The notes: generated by a model not told the origin, from the letters alone. Shown: positions 53,838 to 63,845, numbered from the stretch's first letter. The stretch is 64,000 nucleotides of DNA from Tannockella sp964372125 (GCA_964372125.1 CAYJPL010000008.1:9082-73081), one strand, 5' to 3'. Made by a program: numbers and translations.

Positions 53838-55748
53838 ATGGAAAAATTTTATTTAACAACAGCAATAACTTATACATCAGGAAAGCCGCATATAGGTAAT
53901 ACATATGAAATAATTTTATCTGATGCAATCGCACGTCATAGAAGACAAAGAGGATACGATGTTTTTTTCCAAACAGGAACAGACGAGCATGGACAAAAGA
54001 TAGAACTTAAGGCAAAAGAAGCAAATCAAAATCCTCAACAATTTGTTGACGAAAAAGCAATGGAAGTAAAACGAATTTGGGACTTAATGAATACATCATA
54101 TGATAACTTTGTAAGAACAACAGATGTATACCACAAAGAACAAGTACAAAAAATATTTAAAAAACTATACGAAAAAGGTGATATTTATTTAGGTCACTAC
54201 GAAGGAAAATATTGTACAGCATGTGAATCATTTTTCACTGAAGCACAACTTGTTGATGGAAAATGTCCAGACTGTGGTGGACCAGTGCATGATGCAAAAG
54301 AAGAAGCTTACTTCTTTAAGTTATCTAAATATCAGGATAAACTGATAAAGCATATTGAGGAAAATCCTTCATTCATCCAGCCTGTATCTAGAAAAAATGA
54401 AATGATGAATAACTTCTTAAAACCTGGTCTTCAAGACCTATGTGTTTCACGTACATCATTTTCATGGTCTATCCCTGTAGATTTTGATCCAAAACATGTT
54501 GTATATGTGTGGATAGACGCACTGTCAAACTATATTACAGGTATTGGGTATGACGTTGATGGAAATCATGGCGAACTATATAAAAAATACTGGCCAGCAG
54601 ACATTCATGTTATTGGTAAAGATATTGTAAGGTTCCACACGATCTATTGGCCAATCATGTTAATGGCATTAGATATACCACTTCCAAAACAAGTGTTTGG
54701 ACATCCTTGGTTATTACAAGGTGATGGTAAAATGTCTAAATCTAAAGGTAATGTAATATATGCTGATGATCTTGCAAATATTTTTGGTGTTGATGCTGTA
54801 AGATACTATGTATTACATGAGATACCATTTGATAACGATGGAACAATGACATGGGATTTATTAGTTGAGAGAATCAACTCAGATCTTGCGAATGTTCTTG
54901 GTAACTTAGTTAATAGAACAATCGCCATGTCAAATAAATATTTTGGAGGAATTGTTACTAATACAGAAGTTAATGAGGACATTGATCAAGAACTAAAAGA
55001 CATTGCCCTAGCAATGCCCGGAAAAGTTAAAGAAAAAATGGATCAAAATAGAATTAGTGATGCTTTAGATGAAATATTTGTATTACTAAGAAGAACAAAT
55101 AAATATATCGATGAAACTATGCCTTGGGCTCTTGCTAAAGATGAAGCAAACCACCCAAGACTTCAAACAGTATTATATAACTTAGTTGAAAGTATTCGTT
55201 TTAGTGCAATAGCGCTTGAGCCATTCATGCCAGAAACAGCTACAAAAATACTTTCACAAATTAACACTGATAAAAATGACTATCAAAAATTAACTACTTT
55301 TGGTGAGTATAAATCAGGAAGTAAAGTTGTTGAAAAACCAGAAATGTTGTTTGCTCGTTTAGACCCAAAAATTATTCAAGAAAAAATTGATGCATTACAA
55401 CCAACAACTGAAGTTATTGAGGAAGATGATAGTATTACAATTGATGATTTTGCTAAAGTTGAATTAACTGTGGGAACGGTTGAAGAATGTAAAAAACATC
55501 CTGATGCTAAAAATCTTCTTGTTTCAAAGATAAATATTGGTAAAGAAACAAGACAAATTGTAAGTGGAATTGCATCGCACTATACACCTGAAGATATGGT
55601 TGGTAAAAGCGTGATAGTAGTATCAAACCTTAAACCTGCCACACTTCGTGGTGTAGAATCACAAGGTATGATCCTAGCAGGAAGTAAAAAAGGGAAGTTA
55701 GAAGTGGTTGAAATCAATAACTTGCCAAATGGAACAAGAATAAAATAA
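53838..55748 (+). CDS. metG: Methionyl-tRNA synthetase
   Basis: 636 residues. Class I: TYTSGKPHIGN (HIGH as HIGN), zinc knuckle CTACESFFTEAQLVDGKCPDC, KMSKSKGN (KMSKS). The C-terminal 100 residues are the tRNA-binding (EMAP/OB) domain starting IDDFAKVELTVGTVEECKKHPDA, used for dimerisation. Controlled by the T-box upstream. AAAGGA precedes the ATG. Confidence 0.97.
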   Translation: MEKFYLTTAITYTSGKPHIGNTYEIILSDAIARHRRQRGYDVFFQTGTDEHGQKIELKAKEANQNPQQFVDEKAMEVKRIWDLMNTSYDNFVRTTDVYHKEQVQKIFKKLYEKGDIYLGHYEGKYCTACESFFTEAQLVDGKCPDCGGPVHDAKEEAYFFKLSKYQDKLIKHIEENPSFIQPVSRKNEMMNNFLKPGLQDLCVSRTSFSWSIPVDFDPKHVVYVWIDALSNYITGIGYDVDGNHGELYKKYWPADIHVIGKDIVRFHTIYWPIMLMALDIPLPKQVFGHPWLLQGDGKMSKSKGNVIYADDLANIFGVDAVRYYVLHEIPFDNDGTMTWDLLVERINSDLANVLGNLVNRTIAMSNKYFGGIVTNTEVNEDIDQELKDIALAMPGKVKEKMDQNRISDALDEIFVLLRRTNKYIDETMPWALAKDEANHPRLQTVLYNLVESIRFSAIALEPFMPETATKILSQINTDKNDYQKLTTFGEYKSGSKVVEKPEMLFARLDPKIIQEKIDALQPTTEVIEEDDSITIDDFAKVELTVGTVEECKKHPDAKNLLVSKINIGKETRQIVSGIASHYTPEDMVGKSVIVVSNLKPATLRGVESQGMILAGSKKGKLEVVEINNLPNGTRIK

Positions 55749-55750
55749 AG

Positions 55751-55778
55751 AAACACTCTAGCTTGTGCTAGAGTGTTT
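55751..55778. terminator. Terminator between metG and the ECF gene
   Basis: AAACACTCTAGC and GCTAGAGTGTTT, TTGT loop; T run on the + side. The ECF gene ends one base beyond it. Confidence 0.85.
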
Positions 55779-56360
55779 TTATGATAATAATTTTGTGAGT
55801 AATCCTGTTTTTTTCAAACGAGGATATATAGCTATATATAATATTGAAGCAATAGTAACTGAAGCTACAGCGTTAACAGTCGTAGTTATTGCATTAAAAG
55901 CAGCAAGCTTTGCAGCAGCATCTTCTGGTGCTCCTAAAACAATACTTGTATAGAAGTAAGAAAATATTGGTTCACCAACAATATTAAATAACATACCAGC
56001 GCTACATGAAACAATTGTAGCAATAATTAGTTTTTTACCTGAGAGTGATTTAATGTTAAAGATACGATGTGCAACAAGACCTGTTACTACACCTATTAAA
56101 AACTTTAATATAATGGTCTTTGGCGCAACTGTTATATAAACCGGATCTAATATATCACCAATCCCCATACCAATCGATGCGGCGATTCCCCCAGGGATGC
56201 CACCAACTAATAATGCACCTAAAACTGCAAAAGTATTTCCAAGATGGAATGATGTAGTTCCACCAGGTGTAGGTACCTTAATTTGTAAAAAAGTAAATGA
56301 TACATATGCAAGTGCTGCTAAAAGACCAATCGTTGTAATTTTTAGAATTTTGTTATTCAT
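55779..56360 (-). CDS. ECF transporter S component (vitamin/cofactor uptake)
   Basis: 193 residues from the ATG after GGGGGAG; an upstream start 144 nt away is rejected. About five to six helices. FHLGNTFAVLGALLVGGIPGGIAASIGMGIGDIL is typical of S components. The shared EcfA/EcfA'/EcfT module is not in the window. The ligand cannot be told from the sequence; no riboswitch is visible upstream. Confidence 0.82.
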   Translation of the reverse strand: MNNKILKITTIGLLAALAYVSFTFLQIKVPTPGGTTSFHLGNTFAVLGALLVGGIPGGIAASIGMGIGDILDPVYITVAPKTIILKFLIGVVTGLVAHRIFNIKSLSGKKLIIATIVSCSAGMLFNIVGEPIFSYFYTSIVLGAPEDAAAKLAAFNAITTTVNAVASVTIASILYIAIYPRLKKTGLLTKLLS

Positions 56361-56399
56361 GATAATTCTCCCCCTAATACAACAAAGTATAACGAATAT

Positions 56400-56445
56400 C
56401 TGTCCATTATAAAATATACATTTTATTACTATTTTATAATGACAG
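56400..56445. promoter_or_regulatory. Long inverted repeat between the ECF gene and yggS
   Basis: CATTATAAAATA (56405) and TATTTTATAATG (56430), extended outward by CTGTC/GACAG with one extra C. It lies 40 nt from the ECF start and 54 nt from the yggS start, so it could be an operator for both. Confidence 0.4.
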
Positions 56446-56498
56446 TTATAAAGTGGTAAAAAATTGTAAATAATGATAAAATAAAATGAGGTGATAAA

Positions 56499-57128
56499 AT
56501 GCAAGTAGATATAGAAGCAGTAAAGAGAATAAAAAGCGAATGTAGCAAATCGACAATAATTGCCGCTACAAAATATATAGATATTCGTGAGATAAAAGTA
56601 CTAGAGGAAAATGAGATAACAAACTTTGGTGAAAATAGAGTGCAGGCATTGTTGGAGAAATATGAACAGTACAAAGGTAGTGGTAAATTCCATATGATAG
56701 GAACTTTGCAAACAAATAAGGTAAAGTATATAATCGATAAAGTTTGTATGATACACTCTGTTGATTCTATCAAATTATTAAAAGAAATAGATAGACAAGC
56801 ATGTAAGCATAATCTGGTAATGCCAATACTTTTACAAGTAAACGTGGCAAAGGAAGAAAGTAAACATGGTTTTGATAAAGACGAATTAGAAGCCGCTCTA
56901 GATATATGTAGAGAACATAAAAATATTATTGTAAAAGGTCTTATGATGATGGCTCCAAACGATAATGATGTAGAACAATATTTTGAAGAAACTAAGAAGT
57001 TACTAAAAATACATCAAAAAACAACATCATCATTGACAGAATTATCAATGGGGATGTCAAATGACTATAAGCTTGCCATAAAGCATGGAGCCACAATGTT
57101 ACGTCTAGGAAGTATATTGTTAAAATGA
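56499..57128 (+). CDS. PLP homeostasis protein (YggS/PROSC family)
   Basis: 209 residues, a single TIM-barrel domain. IIAATKYIDI holds the PLP lysine, FGENRVQ, FHMIGTLQTNK and ELSMGMSNDYKLAIKHGATMLRLGS are hallmarks. Members bind PLP without strong catalysis and buffer its level. GAGGTG precedes the ATG. In many Bacillota it lies beside sepF in the division cluster; here it stands before rnmV. Confidence 0.93.
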   Translation: MQVDIEAVKRIKSECSKSTIIAATKYIDIREIKVLEENEITNFGENRVQALLEKYEQYKGSGKFHMIGTLQTNKVKYIIDKVCMIHSVDSIKLLKEIDRQACKHNLVMPILLQVNVAKEESKHGFDKDELEAALDICREHKNIIVKGLMMMAPNDNDVEQYFEETKKLLKIHQKTTSSLTELSMGMSNDYKLAIKHGATMLRLGSILLK

Positions 57129-57174
57129 TATTACTATTAAAGAAGTTTTGTAGTATACTAAATGCGGTGATAAT

Positions 57175-57696
57175 ATGAAAGAAATAAAAGAAATAGTTAT
57201 AGTAGAAGGTAAAACTGATACAGCAGTGTTAAAACAGTTGTTTAATGTTGAAACGGTAGAAACCCATGGCTTAGGACTTGATGATAAAACAATGGAAATG
57301 ATTGTTAAGGCAAGTGAAACTAGAGGAATTATTGTATTAACAGATCCTGATTATCCAGGTAAAAAAATTAGACAACAAATACAAGATAGAATCCCTTGTT
57401 GTAAACATGCATTTGTAGAAAAAAAGGATGCTATTGGAAAAGGAAAAGTTGGTATTGCAGAAGCAAGAAAAGAATCAATAATTGAAGCTTTAGAAAATAT
57501 TGTAACATTTGATAAAACACTCGAAAGTATAACATGGAAAGATTTTTTATCATTAGATATAGTTGGTAATAAAAAAAGAAGAGAAACGGTATATAACGCC
57601 TTCAATTTAGGACATGGAAATGTAAAAACATTGTTCAAAAGACTAAATATGGTTGGTATAACCAAACAAGAAATTATAGAAAAAGTGGGAAGATAG
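57175..57696 (+). CDS. rnmV: Ribonuclease M5
   Basis: 173 residues. TOPRIM motifs: IVEGKTDTAVLKQLF and LTDPDYPGKKIRQQI. It performs the last cut of 5S rRNA. The following gene starts directly after its stop, the conserved rnmV-rsmA pair. Confidence 0.95.
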   Translation: MKEIKEIVIVEGKTDTAVLKQLFNVETVETHGLGLDDKTMEMIVKASETRGIIVLTDPDYPGKKIRQQIQDRIPCCKHAFVEKKDAIGKGKVGIAEARKESIIEALENIVTFDKTLESITWKDFLSLDIVGNKKRRETVYNAFNLGHGNVKTLFKRLNMVGITKQEIIEKVGR

Positions 57697-58509
57697 ATGA
57701 AAGATATTGCAACAAGTACTACAACAACGTATATACTTGAAAAATACAAATTACATGTAAAAAAGAAGTTCGGACAGAATTTTTTAATTGATAGTAATAT
57801 TGTAGAAAAAATAGCTATCGCTGGAGACATAGATAAAGAAACCTGCGTAATAGAGATTGGTCCTGGAATCGGTGCTCTTACTCAAGTGCTTGCAAGACAT
57901 GCAAAAAAGGTACATTGCTTTGAAATTGATACTGACTTTAAACCAGTCCATGAAGAATTCTTTTGTAACAGTAATGTTGAAATAACATATCAAGACTTTT
58001 TAGAAATTGATATTGAAAAATTTATTAATGAACTTAATAATACATATCAGCGAATATGTGTTGTTGCAAACTTACCTTATTACATAACTACAAAGTTATT
58101 AGAAAAAATGGTTCTATCAGATACAAAAATAGATACTATTGTAGTTATGATACAAAAGGAAGTAGCAAAGAAACTATCTAGTGAATATAGTAGTCCGCTA
58201 ACCAATATAATTGAATATCGTGGAAATATAAACTATCAATTTACAGTTAGTCAAAATGTATTTATTCCTGCACCAAGAGTTGATTCGGCTGTTATAAGGA
58301 TAAACATTGATAAACCATATGATGAAAAACTTTATGAAATAATGGAAGTTTGTTTTAAACAAAAAAGAAAAACAATCTATAATAATCTAAAAAAAGAATA
58401 TATGAATGCTAGAGAAATATTAGAAATTGCAGGCATTGCAGAGAATAAAAGAAGCGAAGAATTAACTATAGAAGATTTTATAAAGATAAAAGAAGCAAGT
58501 ATAAAGTAA
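57697..58509 (+). CDS. rsmA: 16S rRNA A1518/A1519 dimethyltransferase
   Basis: 270 residues. KKKFGQNFLID start, SAM loop VIEIGPGIGALT, FEIDTDF, catalytic NLPYYITT. It dimethylates two adenines in helix 45; loss gives kasugamycin resistance. ATG follows the rnmV TAG without a gap. Confidence 0.96.
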   Translation: MKDIATSTTTTYILEKYKLHVKKKFGQNFLIDSNIVEKIAIAGDIDKETCVIEIGPGIGALTQVLARHAKKVHCFEIDTDFKPVHEEFFCNSNVEITYQDFLEIDIEKFINELNNTYQRICVVANLPYYITTKLLEKMVLSDTKIDTIVVMIQKEVAKKLSSEYSSPLTNIIEYRGNINYQFTVSQNVFIPAPRVDSAVIRINIDKPYDEKLYEIMEVCFKQKRKTIYNNLKKEYMNAREILEIAGIAENKRSEELTIEDFIKIKEASIK

Positions 58510-58556
58510 TGTTTGATAAGAGTGTAATAAAAATATCTGATAGGCAGGTAAATAAA

Positions 58557-59402
58557 ATGAAAATAAAAGCACATGCAAAAATAAACTTAGCACTAGATGT
58601 AGTTAGAAAAAGAGAAGATGGTTATCATGATTTAGAAATGATTATGGCGCCAATAGAGCTACATGATCTTCTATATGTTAATAAAATAAATAAAGGTATT
58701 AAAATAGCTTCAAATAATAAATTTCTTCCCACAGATAAAAGAAACATAATGTATAAAGCCGCAGAGCTGTTAATTAACAGATACAATATCTCTAGTGGTG
58801 TGGATATATATGTATATAAACATATACCTAGCCAGGCAGGTCTAGCTGGTGGTAGTAGTGATGGTGCAGCCATCCTAAAAGCAATGAATATTATGTTTGA
58901 TTTAGGTTTAAGCCTAGATACTCTTGCAAGTATTGGAAAAGAAATTGGTGCTGACATTCCATTTTGTATTCATGAGAAAATGGCATTTGTACAAGGGATA
59001 GGCGAAAAACTAGAATTTATAGAAACAGATTTTAATTGTGAATTATTACTTGTAAAACCATGGAAGGGTGTATCTACAAAAAAAGCATTCGAAAAATTGG
59101 ATTTTGAAACATGTGTTCATAAAAATTGTAAGGACATGAAACTTGCAATTGAAGAATCTAATTATAAAGGTATTGTCGATAACCTACAAAACACATTAGA
59201 GCAACCAGCAATGGAAATGGTAAAAGAAATTGGTATAATAAAAAATGAGCTAGAAGAAATGGGCTTTGATGGTGTGTTGATGTCTGGTAGTGGGTCATGT
59301 GTATTTGCGATGACAAAAGATAAAGAACTACTAAATAAAGCATATAAGGTTTTTAGAAAGAAAAGATATTTTGTTAAAAAAACAGCAATAAAAAACAAGT
59401 GA
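58557..59402 (+). CDS. ispE: 4-Diphosphocytidyl-2-C-methyl-D-erythritol kinase
   Basis: 281 residues from the ATG after AGGCAGG; a start at 58509 would add 16 residues. GHMP kinase: KAHAKINLALDVVRKREDGYH start, PSQAGLAGGSSDGAAIL ATP loop, VLMSGSGSCVF. It is the fourth step of the MEP isoprenoid route, so the organism makes isoprenoids by that route. Confidence 0.95.
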   Translation: MKIKAHAKINLALDVVRKREDGYHDLEMIMAPIELHDLLYVNKINKGIKIASNNKFLPTDKRNIMYKAAELLINRYNISSGVDIYVYKHIPSQAGLAGGSSDGAAILKAMNIMFDLGLSLDTLASIGKEIGADIPFCIHEKMAFVQGIGEKLEFIETDFNCELLLVKPWKGVSTKKAFEKLDFETCVHKNCKDMKLAIEESNYKGIVDNLQNTLEQPAMEMVKEIGIIKNELEEMGFDGVLMSGSGSCVFAMTKDKELLNKAYKVFRKKRYFVKKTAIKNK

Positions 59403-59440
59403 AACAAGGTGATGAATAATGTCGTTGCCTTGTTTTTTAC
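59402..59440 (+). terminator. Terminator after ispE
   Basis: AAACAAGG and CCTTGTTT around an 18-nt loop with a T run. Confidence 0.6.
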
Positions 59441-59541
59441 AAAAAAGTGACAATAATATAAAAAAAACAAAAAAAAACAGTATAATCACTTTTTTATATC
59501 GATAATTTTTGTTAGAATGTGTAAGGTAAAGGGGGCTATGT

Positions 59542-60927
59542 ATGAGCACATATGCAGTAGTGATGGCAGCAGGTAAAGGGACACGTATGAAGTCAGCCAA
59601 ACCTAAGGTATTACATGAAGTACTTTATAAGCCAATGATAAAACATATTATTGATGAATTAAAAAAAGCGAATGTTGAAAAAATTGTAGTGGTTGTAGGA
59701 CACAAAGCAAATGATATCATGGAAATTTGTAAAGATGATGGAGTAGAATTTGTTTTACAAGAACAACAATTAGGAACAGGACACGCGCTTTTACAAGCAG
59801 CGCCACTCTTAGAGGGAAAACCAGGTACAACAATTGTACTAAATGGTGATGCTCCACTAATTACAAAAGAAACACTTGAAAGATTGATTGAAGTACACAA
59901 TGAAAATCAGTATAAAGCAACAATCTTATCATGTGACTGTGACTTGGATAAGAAGTTTGGTAGAATTATTAAAGAAAATGATCAAATGAAAGGTATTGTC
60001 GAGTTTAAAGACTTACAGCCTGGTCAAGAACACATTACTGAAATGAGTGTGGGTGAATATTGTTTTGATAACATTGAAGTGTTTGAAGCGTTAAAAAGTG
60101 TAGATAACAATAATGCTCAAAATGAATACTATTTACCAGATGTATTTAAAATACTAGAAACACAAGGGAAAGCTATTGGTAGTCATAAAATCAAAGATTT
60201 ACAAGAAGCTGGTGGAATCAATGATAAATATGAACTATACGAAGCAACAAAAGCTATGCAAAAACGCACTAATAAAATGCATATGCTAAATGGTGTAATC
60301 ATTATCGATAGTGAAAATACATACATTGGTGTTGATGTAAAAATCGGTCAAGATACAGTTATTGAACCAGGTTGTGTGATAAAAGGAAACACTACAATCG
60401 GTGAGGGATGTATTATTGGGCCGTATTGTGAGTTCGACAATGTAACTATTAAAGACAACGTTGAAATTAAATTTAGTGTTATTTCAGACAGTGTTATTGA
60501 AAATGGTGTTGATATAGGACCTTATGCAAGATTACGTGCAAATTGTCATATTCATGAAAATGTCCATATGGGTAACTTTGTGGAAATGAAAAATGCAAAT
60601 TTCGGAAAAGGAAGTAAATCAGCGCATCTATCGTATATTGGGGATGCTATTGTAGGTGAAAATGTAAATATCGGATGTGGTACGATAACAGTAAACTACG
60701 ATGGAAAAAACAAATTTAAAACTATTATTAAAGATAATGTATTTGTTGGATGTAATGCAAATTTAGTTGCACCTGTTACATTAGGTGAAAATTCATTTGT
60801 AGCAGCAGGTTCTACGATTACAAATGAAGTTAATAGTGATGCATTTGCAATTGCAAGATCAAAACAAGTTAATAAAGAAGATTATGTTAAAGTATTAGTA
60901 AATAAAAGAAATAGTAAAGGAAATTAG
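59542..60927 (+). CDS. glmU: Bifunctional UDP-GlcNAc pyrophosphorylase / glucosamine-1-P acetyltransferase
   Basis: 461 residues. N-terminal uridyltransferase: VVMAAGKGTRMKS, LNGDAPLI. C-terminal left-handed beta-helix with hexapeptide repeats, RARLRANCHI-type LRANCHIHENVHMGNFVEMKNA and SAHLSYIGDA (acetyltransferase site). It supplies UDP-GlcNAc for the wall. AAGGGGG precedes the ATG. prs follows 9 nt later, as in Bacillus. Confidence 0.97.
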   Translation: MSTYAVVMAAGKGTRMKSAKPKVLHEVLYKPMIKHIIDELKKANVEKIVVVVGHKANDIMEICKDDGVEFVLQEQQLGTGHALLQAAPLLEGKPGTTIVLNGDAPLITKETLERLIEVHNENQYKATILSCDCDLDKKFGRIIKENDQMKGIVEFKDLQPGQEHITEMSVGEYCFDNIEVFEALKSVDNNNAQNEYYLPDVFKILETQGKAIGSHKIKDLQEAGGINDKYELYEATKAMQKRTNKMHMLNGVIIIDSENTYIGVDVKIGQDTVIEPGCVIKGNTTIGEGCIIGPYCEFDNVTIKDNVEIKFSVISDSVIENGVDIGPYARLRANCHIHENVHMGNFVEMKNANFGKGSKSAHLSYIGDAIVGENVNIGCGTITVNYDGKNKFKTIIKDNVFVGCNANLVAPVTLGENSFVAAGSTITNEVNSDAFAIARSKQVNKEDYVKVLVNKRNSKGN

Positions 60928-60936
60928 GAATATAAA

Positions 60937-61902
60937 ATGGAAATGAATAATAAGATTACAATTTTTGCCTTATCAGCAAGTCAAGAATTAGCAGCAAAGA
61001 TTGCAAGGGAATTAGACTGTGAGGTTGGAAAATCAAAAGTTAATCACTTTGCAGACGGAGAAATCTTAGTAGAAATCGATGAATCAGTACGTGGTAAAGA
61101 TGTGTTTATTGTACAGTCAACATCGAATCCAGTTACAGAAAATCTAATGGAGATATTAGTATTAGCGGATGCACTTAAAAGAGCTTCTGCAAAAGAAATT
61201 ACTGCAGTAATTCCATACTTTGGATATGCAAGACAAGATCGTAAAGCTAAACCAAGACAACCAATCACATCAAAATTAATTGCAGACTTATTAACAGTAG
61301 CAGGTGTTAATCGTGTGGTTACTGTAGATTTACATGCAGCACAAATTCAAGGTTTCTTCAACATTCCAGTTGATGAAATGCAAGCATTACCACTGTTAGC
61401 TACTTACTTCTATAATAAATCAATGGAAGATATTTGTATTGTTTCACCAGATCATGGTGGAGCAACTAGAGCAAGAAAACTTGCAGTATTATTAGATGCA
61501 CCAGTTGCAATCATCGATAAACGTCGTCCAAAACCTAATGTTGCAGAAATCATGGGTGTACTCGGAGACATCGAAGGAAAAAATTGTATTGTTATTGACG
61601 ATATGATTGATACAGGTGGTACAATTGTTGCAGGTATTGAAATGTTAAAGAAAAAAGGTGCAAAGTCAGTAAGTATTGCATGTACGCATCCAGTATTTTC
61701 TGGAGAGGCTGTAACACGTTTACAAAACTCTGTAGCAGATGAGGTTGTAGTAACAGATACTATCAAACTAAACGAAGATAAATTATTCCCGAAATTAAGA
61801 ATTGTAAGTGTTGCAGGATTACTAGCGCAAACAATTGAAAATATCGAAAATTGTTTACCAATTAGTGATGTATTCAAAAAATTCCAATTTGACAAAGACT
61901 AA
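60937..61902 (+). CDS. prs: Ribose-phosphate pyrophosphokinase
   Basis: 321 residues. FADGEILVEI, DLHAAQIQGFF, SPDHGGATRARKLA and the PRPP loop IVIDDMIDTGGTI. It makes PRPP for nucleotides, His and Trp. It shares the glmU transcript and ends at a strong terminator. Confidence 0.97.
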   Translation: MEMNNKITIFALSASQELAAKIARELDCEVGKSKVNHFADGEILVEIDESVRGKDVFIVQSTSNPVTENLMEILVLADALKRASAKEITAVIPYFGYARQDRKAKPRQPITSKLIADLLTVAGVNRVVTVDLHAAQIQGFFNIPVDEMQALPLLATYFYNKSMEDICIVSPDHGGATRARKLAVLLDAPVAIIDKRRPKPNVAEIMGVLGDIEGKNCIVIDDMIDTGGTIVAGIEMLKKKGAKSVSIACTHPVFSGEAVTRLQNSVADEVVVTDTIKLNEDKLFPKLRIVSVAGLLAQTIENIENCLPISDVFKKFQFDKD

Positions 61903-61914
61903 TAAATTATTTCT

Positions 61915-61940
61915 CCCACAATTTTGTATTGTGGGTTTTT
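61915..61940 (+). terminator. Terminator after prs
   Basis: CCCACAAT, 5-nt loop, ATTGTGGG and a T run. Confidence 0.85.
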
Positions 61941-62088
61941 ATTTATGGAAATCACATATTTCTATTTTATCTAAATAACAATAATAACTTTTATATAAAT
62001 CATTGGTTATAAGCAAAAAAGTATCTAAAATTGTTTCGAAATTTGACAAATGATAATGGGTATGATACTATTTCTCGGGGTGATAATT

Positions 62089-62847
62089 ATGTACTTTGAC
62101 ACACATGTTCACATAAATAGTGGTGAACTTTATGAAAATCACGATATGTTTATACAAGAAGCGATCGACAACGGTGTAGAAACCATGGTTGTTGTTGGCT
62201 ATGACTTAGAGTCTTCTAGAATAGCAGTAGAGCTAGCAGATAACTATCCATCAGTATATGCAGCTATTGGAATTGGTCCAAATGACTGCCATAACACAAC
62301 GATAGAAGACATAAACATACTCGAGAAGTACGTAGTTAATCCAAATGTTGTAGCAATTGGTGAAATCGGATTAGATTATTATTGGGATGAAGTAGAAAAA
62401 CAACAACAAAAAAATGTTTTTCAAATGCAAATTGACCTTGCAAAAAAACACCAAAAACCAATAGTAGTGCATTGTAGAGATGCCTATGAAGATACGTATC
62501 AAATGTTAAAACAAAATGGACATCAAGGTATAATGCATTGTTATAGTGGTTCAGCTCAAATGGCAGAAAGGTTTATAAAAATAGGATTTTATATTTCTTT
62601 GGCCGGACCTGTGACATTTAAGAATGCTAAAGTACCCAAAGATGTGGCAGAAAAAATTAGTTTAGATAATTTATTAATTGAAACTGACTGTCCTTATTTA
62701 ACGCCTCATCCATTTAGAGGAAAGTTAAACAAGCCTGCAAATGTTGTGTATATTGCCCAGGAAATAGCAAAGCTAAAGAACATGGAGATAGAAAACGTTG
62801 CAAGAAAGACAACGTTTAATGCTAAAAAGATTTTTGGCATTAAATAG
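62089..62847 (+). CDS. tatD: TatD family metal-dependent DNase
   Basis: 252 residues from the ATG after GGGGTGA; a start 39 nt upstream is rejected. Metal ligands: FDTHVHIN (HxH), GEIGLDYYWD, VVHCRDAYEDT, MHCYSG and ETDCPYLTP. In Bacillus this gene (yabD) lies between metG and yabE; here it is followed by a yabE-like gene but is far from metG. Confidence 0.94.
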   Translation: MYFDTHVHINSGELYENHDMFIQEAIDNGVETMVVVGYDLESSRIAVELADNYPSVYAAIGIGPNDCHNTTIEDINILEKYVVNPNVVAIGEIGLDYYWDEVEKQQQKNVFQMQIDLAKKHQKPIVVHCRDAYEDTYQMLKQNGHQGIMHCYSGSAQMAERFIKIGFYISLAGPVTFKNAKVPKDVAEKISLDNLLIETDCPYLTPHPFRGKLNKPANVVYIAQEIAKLKNMEIENVARKTTFNAKKIFGIK

Positions 62848-62858
62848 GAGGAGAATTA

Positions 62859-63797
62859 ATGAGAAAATTAAAAGAAACAATTACGAAAGGGGACACCCGT
62901 GGTATTACTATAATAGTAGTAATTGTTGCTTATATTGCAATCATGATGACGATGTTAACATCGGGTGCTACCAATCAGATTGACAATTATGTACAAACTG
63001 TACCAATTCATGTACAGGACGGTGCAAATGAAGTAGAAGATTATTTAGTTAAAGAAGATACTGTAGAAAATGTTTTAGAAGAAATTGATATAACACTTTC
63101 AAATAGAGATACAGTAAATAAAGATATGGAGTATATTGTAAGTAAAGATGATTTACTACAAATTACTCGTGTTAAAACACAAGAAGTAGAAGTAGAAGAA
63201 ACAGTTGAATCAAAAACTGTAGAAAAATATGATGGATTAAATTTATTTACTAGTGAAGTAGTTAAGCAAGGTCAAGACGGAAAAGTTAATACAACATACA
63301 ATGTAACTTATCAAAATGGGCAAGAAGTAAGTAGAGAATTAGTAAATAGCGAAGTAATAAGTGAAGTAGTAGATGAAGTAGTAAGCGTTGGAGCAGTACA
63401 GCCTGGAGCGTATTTCTCAGGTAAATTAACAACTTATGGTGGAGATTGTTATGGTTGTTCTGGAACAGCAGCAAGCGGTGTTAAATTATCACCTACAACT
63501 GGTGTAAATGGCTCTAACAGTGCAAAGCTAAGCTATAATGGTGGATCATATTATGCACTAGCAGCAGACCCATCAATTCCTTTTGGAACAATTATTCAAA
63601 TTACCAATCACAATTTATCTATTGAGTCAGTAGCATACGGTATTGTAGTAGATAGAGGTGGCGCAATCCAAGGAAATAAAATTGATATTTTTAAAGGTAG
63701 TCAAACTGGTGGAACAACATACTTTAGTGGTGGAACATCAAACAGTGCTAATTTTAAAATAATTTCAGTTGGATCAGGAAAAAATTTCTGGAAATAG
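62859..63797 (+). CDS. YabE-like cell-wall protein (G5 and 3D domains)
   Basis: 312 residues. One membrane helix (about 16-37) anchors it. Then a DUF348-like segment (VPIHVQDGANEVEDYLVKEDTVENVL), a G5 domain (about 105-178, KTQEVEVEETV...) and a C-terminal 3D barrel with YALAADPSIPFGTIIQITN, and VVDRGGAIQGNKIDIF holding the conserved aspartates. Such proteins are lytic transglycosylases or wall-remodelling factors of the resuscitation type. RBS GGAGGAG before the ATG, 11 nt after tatD. Confidence 0.9.
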   Translation: MRKLKETITKGDTRGITIIVVIVAYIAIMMTMLTSGATNQIDNYVQTVPIHVQDGANEVEDYLVKEDTVENVLEEIDITLSNRDTVNKDMEYIVSKDDLLQITRVKTQEVEVEETVESKTVEKYDGLNLFTSEVVKQGQDGKVNTTYNVTYQNGQEVSRELVNSEVISEVVDEVVSVGAVQPGAYFSGKLTTYGGDCYGCSGTAASGVKLSPTTGVNGSNSAKLSYNGGSYYALAADPSIPFGTIIQITNHNLSIESVAYGIVVDRGGAIQGNKIDIFKGSQTGGTTYFSGGTSNSANFKIISVGSGKNFWK

Positions 63798-63808
63798 AAT
63801 ATATAAAA

Positions 63809-63845
63809 GCATCGCAATGTTTAAAATAACATGTGGTGTTTTTTT
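63809..63845 (+). terminator. Terminator after the YabE-like gene
   Basis: A stem with a few G-T pairs and one bulged A (63809-63821 with 63828-63839), then seven T. The bases from 63846 to 63972 hold nothing recognisable. Confidence 0.55.
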
